This document shows, piece by piece, positions 47,749-56,428 of a stretch of 64,000 nucleotides of DNA. Under the pieces are notes generated by a model. It ran no database searches. It was not told where the DNA came from and saw nothing but the letters and a program-made list of their open reading frames with translations. Numbering within the stretch: the first letter of the stretch is position 1; each line of letters opens with the position of its first letter. A program made the position numbers and the translations under genes. Origin of the DNA: Fuerstiella sp. (GTDB taxonomy: Bacteria > Planctomycetota > Planctomycetia > Planctomycetales > Planctomycetaceae); NCBI GenBank assembly GCA_029245955.1, contig JAQWOH010000023.1, positions 17,707 to 81,706 of the forward strand, in the 5' to 3' direction.

Positions 47749-47783
47749 AACCGTGATCCTGTGGAGGTGGTCAGATCACGGTT
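47749..47783 (-). terminator. 10-bp inverted repeat at the end of the EthD-like gene
   Basis: AACCGTGATC (47749-47758) is perfectly complementary to GATCACGGTT (47774-47783) across a 15-nt loop. The proximal arm contains the last three codons of the EthD-like gene, so the hairpin straddles its stop. No T-run follows on the minus strand; it may terminate transcription or protect the 3' end. Confidence 0.4.
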
Positions 47784-48082
47784 TCAATGTCGGTGTAAAT
47801 AAACGTTACGCCGCCATTGGCGAACCGAGGTACATCTTCCACTGCCGCCTGACCTTCGGGCGTGGCCAGGATGGCTTCCAGCTGCTCGCGCGAATCCGCG
47901 TACAGGTCGGCGATGTAATAATAGTCTGAAGGCTGGCCGTCGGGCGTTCCCTGTACCTTTCCAATCGTCCATTTCGACAAGCCCTGCATGCGCTTTGCCA
48001 AAGGCACGTGGATCTCGTCGTAGTAGCGGTCAAATGTTTCCGGGCTTTCCGGATGGCCATAAAGCACTAGTAATCGGACCAT
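47771..48082 (-). CDS. EthD-family small protein
   Basis: I chose the ATG at 48082 (103 residues) because GAAAGAAG lies about 6 nt upstream; an ATG at 48097 overlaps this ribosome site. The sequence VRLLVLYGHPESPETFDRYYDEIHVPLAKRM has the EthD/dimeric alpha-beta-barrel pattern (H/Y-P-x-x-x-x-x-F-x-x-Y-Y-x-x-x-H-x-P-L), and the end FANGGVTFIYTD fits. Such proteins are small dimeric cytoplasmic enzymes or accessory proteins for degradation or polyketide cyclisation. It is isolated, with no partner gene nearby on its strand. Confidence 0.88.
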   Translation of the reverse strand: MVRLLVLYGHPESPETFDRYYDEIHVPLAKRMQGLSKWTIGKVQGTPDGQPSDYYYIADLYADSREQLEAILATPEGQAAVEDVPRFANGGVTFIYTDIETVI

Positions 48083-48252
48083 TGCGGCTTCTTTCATTCA
48101 CTGCACTCAGATTACAACAGGCCACAGAAAGTGAGTATCGCTGGCGGACATCTGCTGGGCATCAACGGGCCGGCGCATCCTAGTGTCTGGGTAATCAAAG
48201 GGCGAATAAGTCCGGGCAGGGTCAGCGAATTTAGTAGTGGTCCATCCTGCTG

Positions 48253-48606
48253 ACCGGACGCATCGCCGTCGTTCTGCGGCCGCTGATGAGTTCGAAGGTG
48301 AAGGTCATTCGCGGACCAATACAAACCGCGGTCGTCAACCCCCTGTCCGTATCAGCGGACGGACGGGAAGAATGCCGGGTCGATGTTGACGCAGGGATCG
48401 GATACGTGCACCTCTCTGCATTCACGAAGCACACCGTCTCGCAGTTGCACAAGGTGCTTGCCATGCCGGGCGATAACCGGATGAACGGGCTTGTGCTTGA
48501 TCTTCGCGACTGTGGCAATGGAATACTGACCACGGCGCCTGAAGTGGTCCACACAGTTCACTGGACGACCGGCCACCAGCACCGGAAGCCGTGTTATCAG
48601 CAATAA
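48253..48606 (+). pseudogene. Fragment of an S41 (C-terminal processing) protease
   Basis: The open frame includes KVKVIRGPIQTAVV (end of a PDZ domain), then GIGYVHLSAFTKHTVSQL and MNGLVLDLRDCGNGILTTAPEVV, which match the S41 core pattern I-G-Y-I-x-L-x-x-F and G-L-I-L-D-L-R-x-N-x-G-G-x-L. The catalytic Ser-Lys part and the N-terminal half are absent, and the usual N-P-G-G is C-G-N-G. There is no plausible start or signal peptide. It is a decayed piece of a secreted CtpA-type protease. Confidence 0.65.
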
Positions 48607-48832
48607 ATTTAACATCGGATCCGGGCTGGAATCTGGCACCATCCGTGGGGGCAGGTCAGCTCAGCATGAGCCATTCCTTCCGTCCGGTAGAGACCTGTGC
48701 AGTTTACTCATTCAGGCGAACGAACTGAGTTACAGGGAATATCTCTGCTTCATGACTGCATTTAGCGTGTCCTGACAGCAGAAGATTCGGCTTCACGAAT
48801 CGGAACCGGTTGCGTGAATTTGTAAACTGCTG

Positions 48833-50014
48833 CTATGCGGCACGGTGTTCAGCGATCGGCGATTCGTATTGGGCCGCGTCAAGTAGCCGTTGGGTTGGTT
48901 CGAAGCGTTTGCCGATTGACTGCAGTGGTCGGAGCCACTCCATAATGGTGGCAGCGCCGATGTGATCTGCCCAGTCAAACAGCCCGTCGTACGAGCGTGT
49001 CATGCCCAGCCCGTCACGTAACGCGGTATCAATAATCACTGGACTCGTGACAAGAGACTGCTGCAGCATTCGCGTCGCCTCCAGCAGCATTGGAAGAAAC
49101 AGACGCCGCATCACCGTACTGCCCGACGGTCGCACGCAGTTCCGGCGTCTTTCGTCAATCAGTTCCACAACAACCGGATCAAGGCGGCCGTGTACCGCAT
49201 CCTCCCGTGACAGGTAGAAGCCGCCGCAGGATTTTCGTCCGCGGCGACCTGACTTATACATTGCAACCAGCAACTCGGAAGGGACAATGTGTTCCGGAAA
49301 CGCTCGAATCAATGACTGCCCGACAGCCATCGCCACGTCCATCCCTATTTCGTCAAACAGCGCCAATGGCCCGATTGGCATGCCGAAGTCCGTGGCGGCA
49401 CGATCCAGTGAATCGACAGTGGCGCCATCAAGCACCAGTTCCAGAGCTTCGTTCATATACGTCACAAGTAACCGGTTAAGCAGGAACCCGGGACTGTCAG
49501 GAACAATGATCGGGGACATTCCCAGGTTCGCAGTAAAATCAAATGCGCGATCCATTGTCGTGGAATCGGTGGCGTCGGCGCGAATGACCTCCACCAGCGG
49601 TCGCTGAGCGACAGGAAGGCAAAAATGAAGTCCGCAAAAACGACCGGGGTTCTTCAAGGCAGCGCTCAATCGGGTAATCGACAGACTCGACGTATTTGAA
49701 GCAACAATCGTCCGGGGTCCCAGGTGCGAGTCAAGCCGTGACAGAATCTCAGTCTTAATTGCAGGGTCCTCTGGAACGGCCTCGATAATCAGGTCTGCTG
49801 CCGATATTTCTTTTTCATTCAACGCCATCGAAACCGCCGAAGCACAAGGTGCAGCCGACTTGATGGACTGAACGGCAGCAGCAGCCACCGTCGGGTCCTG
49901 ATCCAGCAGTTTCACTCTCAGGCCTGCTCTCGCGCTGACTTCGGCGATACCCTGACCCATGACCCCCGCGCCGATAATGCCGACGCTGCGAACAGCTTCT
50001 GATCCTGTTGTCAT
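48833..50014 (-). CDS. 3-hydroxyacyl-CoA dehydrogenase
   Basis: I chose the ATG at 50014 (393 residues) with GGAG four bases upstream; an alternative at 50077 adds 21 odd residues. The N-terminal Rossmann fold has GIIGAGVMGQGIA for NAD, then the catalytic SNTSSL Ser, His in GLHFCLPV and the SPGFLLNRLL Asn of the family. The C-terminal helical dimerisation domain is doubled (FGMPIGPLALFDEIG and a second half), as in longer FadB-like HADs. It would oxidise 3-hydroxyacyl-CoA or reduce 3-ketoacyl-CoA. It lies 77 nt downstream of two ketosynthase genes on the same strand, suggesting that here it reduces the 3-keto product of chain extension; a separate beta-oxidation role is possible. Confidence 0.92.
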   Translation of the reverse strand: MTTGSEAVRSVGIIGAGVMGQGIAEVSARAGLRVKLLDQDPTVAAAAVQSIKSAAPCASAVSMALNEKEISAADLIIEAVPEDPAIKTEILSRLDSHLGPRTIVASNTSSLSITRLSAALKNPGRFCGLHFCLPVAQRPLVEVIRADATDSTTMDRAFDFTANLGMSPIIVPDSPGFLLNRLLVTYMNEALELVLDGATVDSLDRAATDFGMPIGPLALFDEIGMDVAMAVGQSLIRAFPEHIVPSELLVAMYKSGRRGRKSCGGFYLSREDAVHGRLDPVVVELIDERRRNCVRPSGSTVMRRLFLPMLLEATRMLQQSLVTSPVIIDTALRDGLGMTRSYDGLFDWADHIGAATIMEWLRPLQSIGKRFEPTQRLLDAAQYESPIAEHRAA

Positions 50015-50091
50015 TGCTCCGTTTGTTCCGTTGTGGGTGTGTGTTCGCTTTACGTGACGATCCTGTGCTGGTATCACGTTCGGCCGCCGAC

Positions 50092-51411
50092 TCAGGCTGC
50101 TCGTCCTGAAGGTACAAAGCCGGGCGACGCCTCGTCGTAGCGCGACACGATTAATGCCGCGTTCTGCCCGCCGAATCCTATGTTGTTCGTTAAGACGTGA
50201 CGACAGGAAACATCACGAGCGCTGTACGGGACGTAATCGAGATCGCAATCCGTGTCGGGAGTTTCGTGGTTCATGGTGGGTGGGATGACTCCGCTGCGCA
50301 GACTGATGACACACACGGCCAGTTCGATTGCTCCACAAGCCGTCGTGGCGTGGCCCAGCATGCTTTTTGTGCTGGATATTGGGATCCGATAGGCCTGCTG
50401 GCCGAACGCTCTTTTGACTGCTGCCGTTTCGACCTTGTCGTTCATGACCGTACCGGTTCCATGGGCATTGATATAGTCAATGTCTTCAGGATTCAGCCCG
50501 GCGCTTGCCAGCGATCGTCTGATGGCGGCCTCAGTTCCTCGTCCTTCCGGGTGCGAATCCGTGACGCGAAACGCATCCTGGGAAGATCCATACCCGGTGA
50601 TTTCACCAAGAATTTCCGCCCCGCGTCTCAGAGCATGTTCACGATCTTCGATAATGAATGCTGCGGCGCCCTCACCAATCACGAAACCATCACGATTCGC
50701 ATCGAACGGCCGAACGGCCGTCTGAGGATCGTCGTTTCGCTGACTGAGCGCAGAGAGTCGCTGAAAGCCGGTCACACCGAATGGATGAATGGTACTGTGG
50801 GCGCCGCCACACAGCATCACGTCGGTTTCGCCCTGCTGAATCATCCGCATCGATTCGCCAATCGCCTGCGTGCTGGAAACGCACGCTGAAATGCAGTTGC
50901 TGACCGGCCCCTGCACGTTCAACAATCCCGCCAGGTGAATGGATGGCATGTCCGGTTCGAACTCCCGCTCGACCTCGGGATCAAAGATACGCCGTGCGGT
51001 ATCCAGAAAAGCAGATGACGTACATTCATCACCCTGCAGTGACGAATGCACGCACTGCGTGAAGGCGTTGAAATCCTCAAACGGTTCACCACAACCCAGG
51101 TACAGTCCAAATCGCTCTGGGTCGAGACCGGCGTCATCAATTCCCGACTGGCGCGCTGCCTGCAGGCCGGCGCTGATGGCGAACTGCGTCTGGCGTGGAC
51201 AACGCTGCCAGCGACTTCCATCCCGGACCGCAGCGTTGATATCCCAGTCACGAATTTCCGCGGCGATTCGCACCGGGAAACGCTCGGCATCGAACAGAGT
51301 CAATCTGCCGACACCCACTCGACCGGAATGCAGCCCTGTCTCGAAGTCCCTTGTCGTGCTGCCAATCGGCGTCACGCACCCCATGCCTGTTATGACCACT
51401 CGCCGTTTCAT
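50092..51411 (-). CDS. 3-oxoacyl-ACP synthase II-like ketosynthase
   Basis: 439 residues, thiolase fold, no signal peptide. The complete ketosynthase triad is present: Cys177 in SACVSS, His317 in NAHGTGT, His354 in KSMLGHA with Lys349. It resembles FabF but has an insertion near 105-165 (GCGEPFEDFNAFTQC...) absent from housekeeping FabF. It would condense malonyl-ACP with an acyl-ACP. It is the middle gene of a minus-strand trio, 26 nt downstream of a catalytically inactive homologue, so the two likely form a KS-alpha/KS-beta heterodimer as in type II polyketide synthases. No acyl carrier protein gene is visible within the window. Confidence 0.92.
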   Translation of the reverse strand: MKRRVVITGMGCVTPIGSTTRDFETGLHSGRVGVGRLTLFDAERFPVRIAAEIRDWDINAAVRDGSRWQRCPRQTQFAISAGLQAARQSGIDDAGLDPERFGLYLGCGEPFEDFNAFTQCVHSSLQGDECTSSAFLDTARRIFDPEVEREFEPDMPSIHLAGLLNVQGPVSNCISACVSSTQAIGESMRMIQQGETDVMLCGGAHSTIHPFGVTGFQRLSALSQRNDDPQTAVRPFDANRDGFVIGEGAAAFIIEDREHALRRGAEILGEITGYGSSQDAFRVTDSHPEGRGTEAAIRRSLASAGLNPEDIDYINAHGTGTVMNDKVETAAVKRAFGQQAYRIPISSTKSMLGHATTACGAIELAVCVISLRSGVIPPTMNHETPDTDCDLDYVPYSARDVSCRHVLTNNIGFGGQNAALIVSRYDEASPGFVPSGRAA

Positions 51412-51437
51412 GCCAGCGACTCCTTCGCTTTCAGTGG

Positions 51438-52748
51438 TTACGCTGCATATGCACCGACCGCGACACAGCTGGCCAGTCCGCGACCAAACATATTCAGATT
51501 CAGAAAATTTCCGCCCGCGGGCGTGTCGTAATCGACAACAGGGTGAATCGGGCAGGCCGGGTCAGGTGTTTCATAGTTCAGGATCGGAAACAGATGACCA
51601 TTTTCTATGGCCAGTACGCTGGCGATCAGTTCCAGTGCCCCGGCGCCGGCGGCGGAGTTCGCCAGATGACTCTTGGCTGCGACAACGGGCGTCTTCGCGT
51701 TCTCCTGTCCCAGGATGTCACGAATGGCCTGTGCTTCCGCAACGTCTGAAGCCCATGTTCCAAGGCCATGAGCATGGATATGTCCGATTTCTGAAGGAGC
51801 CCATCCTGCCCTGTCCAGAACCTGAGCAAGCGACACGGTCAGGGCCCTGCGACAGTTGGCCTGTCCTGCTGTTCCGACCAGCGAAGCTGAAGCGGCCCCC
51901 ATAATCTCACCATAGATATGCGCATGGCGTTGCACGGCAGAATGCATTTCTTCCAGCACAACAGCGCCAGCTCCTTCCCCGGACGCCGAACCTGCACGAC
52001 GCCTGTCGAATGGACGACAGATGGCATCGTTCTCATTTATTTCATCTTCCATCCGAGCGTGCATGTGATTGATCGGTGTTAATGTGGTTCCCGTCCCGCC
52101 TACCAGCACCGCGTCGGCGTCGCCCGCTCGAATATTGCGGCACGCCTCCGCAATCGCCAGGTTCGCGGACACATCCCGCTGCGTAATCGTGTTGGACGGC
52201 CCGCGCAGGTCATTGGCGATTGCAAGATGACAGGCCGGCATATTGGGTAGACACTTCAGAATCCACAGGGGGGCAATTTCGTCCAGCCCGTCAGCGCCCC
52301 AGCGTTCCATTTCAAGAGTTCCGTCAGGCGAAGTACACGCCTGAATCCCACGCTGAAAGTCACGGGGCATTATGGAAACGTTGTCCGCGCCGAAGCAGAC
52401 TCCAAATCGATCAGGATCGTACTGTTCCAGTACGCCGCTGTCAGAGAGTGCCTGCTGGCCGGCGGCAACGCCCATCTGAGTCTCTCGATTCATCAACTTC
52501 AGCGATTTTCGGATGAACTTTCGTTTCGCATCCGGCAGGTCTCCGAAGTCTTTTATCGTGCCGCTGAATTCTGCAACGCCCGGAGTCCCCTGATGACCCG
52601 GTTCGTTTACGTCCGAGGTCGTATGATTGTTGCCGGACTGTCTCCGGTTCAACGTTTGCCAGAGTTGATCGGCTGTGCGACCGGCGGAGCAGACAGCGCC
52701 AAGTCCGGTGATGACAATCCTAGTCCGTTCGTTTTTGAGGTCACTCAC
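51438..52748 (-). CDS. Ketosynthase homologue lacking catalytic residues (chain-length-factor-like)
   Basis: 436 residues from a GTG start at 52748 with AAGG upstream. It has the whole ketosynthase fold (VITGLGAVCSAG, GPSNTITQ, CRPFDRRRAGSASGEGAGAVVLE, HAHGLGTWASD), but residue 192 at the nucleophile position is Asp (QRDVSAN aligned with SACVSS), and the last His is Asn364 (KSHLANSA aligned with KSMLGHA). The middle His327 is kept. Loss of Cys defines the chain-length factor (KS-beta) partner of type II polyketide synthases, where Gln is usual. It probably dimerises with the active ketosynthase encoded 26 nt downstream. An independent enzymatic role is unlikely. Confidence 0.9.
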   Translation of the reverse strand: MSDLKNERTRIVITGLGAVCSAGRTADQLWQTLNRRQSGNNHTTSDVNEPGHQGTPGVAEFSGTIKDFGDLPDAKRKFIRKSLKLMNRETQMGVAAGQQALSDSGVLEQYDPDRFGVCFGADNVSIMPRDFQRGIQACTSPDGTLEMERWGADGLDEIAPLWILKCLPNMPACHLAIANDLRGPSNTITQRDVSANLAIAEACRNIRAGDADAVLVGGTGTTLTPINHMHARMEDEINENDAICRPFDRRRAGSASGEGAGAVVLEEMHSAVQRHAHIYGEIMGAASASLVGTAGQANCRRALTVSLAQVLDRAGWAPSEIGHIHAHGLGTWASDVAEAQAIRDILGQENAKTPVVAAKSHLANSAAGAGALELIASVLAIENGHLFPILNYETPDPACPIHPVVDYDTPAGGNFLNLNMFGRGLASCVAVGAYAA

Positions 52749-53149
52749 GGGGCTGCCTTTTAAGAAATCGACTCATACGACATCCACCTTCCCGTCACCC
52801 TAAGTACATGGACGCCTGCAGGTTCTACGTTTCCAGGACAACTGCGACAAGATGGATTAGTGATTTCCTGATTGCTCGCTGCTACCGGCGATTTCTGCCG
52901 ATTGAACCTGATCTCGCAGCAGCCCGCCGCGAACGCCCGGCCTTTGTTAAAACGGGCGAACGGAAAAAGTCCCATACCTTCGCGAGGGGCATTGAATCTC
53001 TCCGCAGCCGTATAGTTTGTAATACCAGAGAATTCAGTTTGAAGCGTGCCGCGCGTTGCAGATTGCGCGAGCCGCCGGGTGCATGCTGCAGATACGTTTG
53101 TGTTCTCGAACGACTTCACGCGTCTCCGGTCACGGAAATCGATGACTGG
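52749..53149. other. Upstream region of the ketosynthase genes
   Basis: About 400 bp that must contain the promoter of the minus-strand ketosynthase cluster. I looked for an acyl carrier protein gene (D-S-L motif) and found none. The open frames here have no family features. Confidence 0.45.
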
Positions 53150-53932
53150 CTGTCACATCCGCTCAACGCCAACCTATGTGAGTGGGGTCTGGTACCGGCC
53201 AATGGAAGTTTCCGGAAGGGGAGCCGGAAACTCGCAGTCGTGTGAAATCCGTTTACTTGTAAACATAACCAGCGGCTGGAAAGGCTACACATATGTCTGG
53301 AGCGAAGGCCAGACCGATGCTGCGATGACGGTTCCTCCGGACATCACCATCTCTGAAGGAACGGTACATGGCAACTGGTCTTCCCCCAGGCGATCCGAGT
53401 GTCAGGCCTGTTACGTAAAAGCCGTTGAATTTGTCCTCAGCGTCAGTGCTCAGCAACTGAAAGGAACTCACAAGTGCGTGGAAGGTCCCATAAATCAAAT
53501 CGCGATGCTGCAGACTCCGGGTGTCTTCCTCGCGGCCCTTCCTGATGGTCCTGACAAACTGGATTGTTATTCCCTGCGGGACGCACGGAATTCAACCACA
53601 GAAGACATGGCCCGATCCTGCCTGGACGTCAACTGTACGTTCGATCTTTCACCTTGAGGCCCCGGAAATTCGCCCATTGAGACCTGCAATATCACACATT
53701 GCTGGAACAGGCGTCTCTGGTCGGACAAGCCCCGCGCGGCTCGCCGGTTTTCAAAACTCCGGCTACTGCGATTGTATTGCCAAGACGTGGACCGGATCCG
53801 GAACTACTCCGTCGAATCGACTGGCGAGGACCGGGACAGATGCCGATGGTGGGGGCGTCTGTGAAGGACACCAAGGCCGTAAAACTGATTTTGGAATGGA
53901 TTCAGTCCCTTCTGCCGGGCGTTCAGAGGTAA
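53150..53932 (+). pseudogene. Decayed diheme-type cytochrome protein (TIGR03806/HNE_0200-like)
   Basis: Pieces in more than one frame match the C-terminal half of this family: SHPLNANLCEWGLV, then after a shift GWKGYTYVWSEGQTDA, SECQACYVKAVEFVLSVS where the family has CxxCH (the His is Tyr here), MARSCLDVNCTF where the second CxxCH should start and the frame breaks, HLEAP in the next frame, and finally RRGPGQMPMVG with the terminal helix KLILEWIQSL. Both heme sites are therefore destroyed and there is no start. It is a clear pseudogene of a secreted oxidoreductase-type protein, lying against the Rrf2 regulator. Confidence 0.75.
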
Positions 53933-53937
53933 GGTGT

Positions 53938-54444
53938 CTACCGTTTTTTCTTCTTCGCTTTCGCCTTTGGTTTCGCTTTTGCCTTCTTTCGGTTGCCGCC
54001 CGTGTCCAGTGACATCAGCTTTTGCTCTTCGCACAGTGGGCTGACACTGTCGGGCTGAGACAGCATTTCTGCTAACGCAGTCTCGCGAAAAATAGTTTCT
54101 GTCGCCTCCAGAGCCTTGTCCAGTCGCCGATGCAGCGGACACAAAGTCCCGCCATGAGACTGAATCTTCAATGGACACTCGTGAATTCGTTTAATGGGTT
54201 CGACAACGTCAACAACATCCAGGAGGGTGAGGTCTTCAGGGTCTTTCGTCAGCACAAAGCCGCCGTGCAGACCACGTTGAGAATGCACGATTCCGCCCCG
54301 GACAAGCCCCTGCATCAGCTTCGAAAGATATGGCAGCGGAACGGCAGTGATCTCAGCAATCTTCTTTGCGGTACACGGCTGCCCTTCGTGCTGAGCAATC
54401 GTGGTGATCGCTCGGAGAGCATATTCAACAGTTTGTGAGATCAT
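53938..54444 (-). CDS. Rrf2-family transcriptional regulator
   Basis: 168 residues. The N-terminal winged helix (SQTVEYALRAITTIAQ, KKIAEITAVPLPYLSKLMQGL, GGFVLTK) is typical Rrf2. Cysteines 90, 102 and 138 could ligate an Fe-S cluster: the CPLKIQSHGGTLC spacing corresponds to the IscR/NsrR cluster loop, though with two rather than three close cysteines. After residue 150 there is an unusual Lys/Ala tail (RKKAKAKPKAKAKKKKR) likely to bind DNA non-specifically. It may sense NO, redox or iron. No regulated neighbour is obvious; the gene next door is a pseudogene. Confidence in the family is high. Confidence 0.92.
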   Translation of the reverse strand: MISQTVEYALRAITTIAQHEGQPCTAKKIAEITAVPLPYLSKLMQGLVRGGIVHSQRGLHGGFVLTKDPEDLTLLDVVDVVEPIKRIHECPLKIQSHGGTLCPLHRRLDKALEATETIFRETALAEMLSQPDSVSPLCEEQKLMSLDTGGNRKKAKAKPKAKAKKKKR

Positions 54445-55180
54445 GGGTGACTGGTCCGTGCATCCAATTTCGACAGCAAAATGTCTGTTTCACCGAAGTC
54501 TAGGGGTTCCAAGCCCTGAACGGCAAGTGTGCTGCTGCTTGTCCGCGATCGGCACCAGCGTTCAGCATCGACACGGTTCGCAGCCATAATGGCCCCTGCT
54601 ACGGTCACTCTGACCGGCAGTTTCTGGTGGAAATGTCGAGGCTTCTCAGTAATTGGCTGGATGGAAGGTAACATTCCTTCCAACTTCGCACGCCACAAAT
54701 CCAGTTAAAGAAAAACATATTCGATAACTCTTCAGTGTGGGTGTGAACGACTCGGCAAGGAGGCCGGCATAACTCTTGGACTGGTACTTCGCAGAGCCCT
54801 CAAACTGGTGTCCCTCTGCAGCTGGTGAGAAATCCGTCTGCACCACGTTCGACGCGGCTGAAATGTCTGCGGCGGTGGATGACATACCGTCACCAGTGTA
54901 TATCTGCGCTGGCTGGGGCACGGTATCTTCTGCCATGCGCCGCAGGACCGAGTCTCTTCACATCCGCTGATGTACTTTACGGTACAGGACATGCTGTGCG
55001 TCTGGTCCGGCCGGTGATATCGCACCCATCTGGTGGCGGAATGGGTTGGCGGTCATTGCTGGTTGAGTGAATCGCCGACAACCAGAGATGATCGACTCGT
55101 GATATCAATGGGCCAGTTCACTCATGATGGTCTCGCGCGAAGCAGCGGTTGCATTGTCGGTGCCCAGCTTGTCGAAGCGG
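54445..55180. other. Long gene-free stretch
   Basis: 736 bp between the Rrf2 regulator and the end of the FG-GAP gene. Frames are short and biased; the longest minus-strand candidate (54646-54936) has no family features. No tRNA, riboswitch, repeat or transposase relic was recognised. The Rrf2 promoter must lie just after 54445. Confidence 0.4.
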
Positions 55181-56347
55181 TCATTGGGAGGACGTATTCT
55201 CGAACAGCATTGCCTGGTCGACGCCGCCGACGGCCAGGTCCAGATCACCGTCGCCGTCGATGTCGCCGAAGACCGCTTCATGTGCGGGAGCGGTCGTAGC
55301 AGCAGACCATACTGGCGAATTGGAAAGCGTGCCCATGTCCTGCAGGTAGATCGACACTCGCCGCCCGCTCCAGTCGGCAGCAGCCAGATCCAGATCCCCG
55401 TCGCTGTCCACGTCGCGAAAATCAAAGCCGTGGTAACCCGTCTTTGCGCCACTCGTCCACACGACCTTCATCGTGTTCAGGCCCTCCTGCCGCCCCAACG
55501 CCACACTGCGCCCGGGAGGTCCCCACGGACCCTTCGCACAAAATAACTCTTTTGAGCCGTTGCTGTCTATGTCGATGCAATAGACCCGCTGGACATGCCG
55601 CACCGTCTGATCTGTATAGACCAGCGTTCCTTCGTCAAAGTTGCCGTCTCCGCTGTTTGCGAAGACGATAATCGTCCCCGTTTTGGGATACGTTCCGACG
55701 ATATCCTGATCACCGTCGGAATCGATGTCCGCGAAGATTGCCGATTCGCTGTATTGCCGAGGACCAATGCGGCGACTGACTGTCCTTGATGGATATCCGG
55801 TTTCGTTCACAAACAGAGCCAGCCCCAGATGCGGCAATCCCGCAGCCATCAGCATGTCGTAATCGCCGTCGTTGTCAACGTCGCCGAAGTCGATCTGGTT
55901 AGCGTCGATATATGTGTCCGTTTCCCATGTAGGCCGAACGTTGAAGAGAGCTTTTCCCCTTCCCGTACCATTGATGTACAGTGAGCAGTGTGACTCATGA
56001 GTGCCGGCAATGTCGTCCTGACCATCTCGATTGAAGTCCAGCACTGAGATGTGATCGCAGTCGCTCGTCTCAAGTGATTCCCAGTGTGGCTTTGACGCAA
56101 GTTTTCCGTCTTCGTTGCGGTACACAGCCCATCGCCGTGGATTCGGGACGCTTGTAATCAGGTCCAGGTCGCCGTCCTGGTCGACGTCCAGCAGCTGCGC
56201 GTTACCATCGCCGCCTGAACGGGAACTGCCGCTAACCCAGATCGGTTTGTCCGAAAACGTCGGAACGCTCGGCGTTTCAGCCAGACACAGTGTTGAGATT
56301 GACGCGAGGGACGCTGCGGTTGTGAAGAGTAAAAGTATCGTGTTCAC
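55181..56347 (-). CDS. Secreted FG-GAP/VCBS repeat protein
   Basis: 388 residues with a signal peptide (MNTILLLFTTAASLASISTLCLAE). About seven repeats carry the calcium-binding FG-GAP pattern D-x-D-x-D-G-D-x-D-L (DVDQDGDLDLIT, DVDNDGDYDMLMA, DIDSDGDQDIVG, DVDSDGDLDLAAAD, DIDGDGDLDLAVGG), so it should fold as a seven-bladed propeller. No enzymatic module is fused. Such proteins bind polysaccharide or protein partners at the cell surface. Located upstream of other secreted proteins on the same strand, but 81 nt and separate signals do not prove an operon. Confidence 0.88.
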   Translation of the reverse strand: MNTILLLFTTAASLASISTLCLAETPSVPTFSDKPIWVSGSSRSGGDGNAQLLDVDQDGDLDLITSVPNPRRWAVYRNEDGKLASKPHWESLETSDCDHISVLDFNRDGQDDIAGTHESHCSLYINGTGRGKALFNVRPTWETDTYIDANQIDFGDVDNDGDYDMLMAAGLPHLGLALFVNETGYPSRTVSRRIGPRQYSESAIFADIDSDGDQDIVGTYPKTGTIIVFANSGDGNFDEGTLVYTDQTVRHVQRVYCIDIDSNGSKELFCAKGPWGPPGRSVALGRQEGLNTMKVVWTSGAKTGYHGFDFRDVDSDGDLDLAAADWSGRRVSIYLQDMGTLSNSPVWSAATTAPAHEAVFGDIDGDGDLDLAVGGVDQAMLFENTSSQ

Positions 56348-56428
56348 CGATGTCTCCTGACTCGTTCCGACGTGGAGTTTGGACGGAAGTAACGTGGCTC
56401 TCCGTTACCGTATATGAGCACTGTTCGC

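Noticed and set aside
50939..51904. 321-codon plus-strand open frame across the two ketosynthase genes
   Set aside because: It spans the junction of two real minus-strand genes with clear motifs; composition is Arg/Ser/Pro-rich as expected for a shadow frame.
52760..53119. 119-codon minus-strand frame as a missing acyl carrier protein before the ketosynthases
   Set aside because: No DSL phosphopantetheine motif, no acidic helical pattern, and it overlaps noise frames on the other strand.
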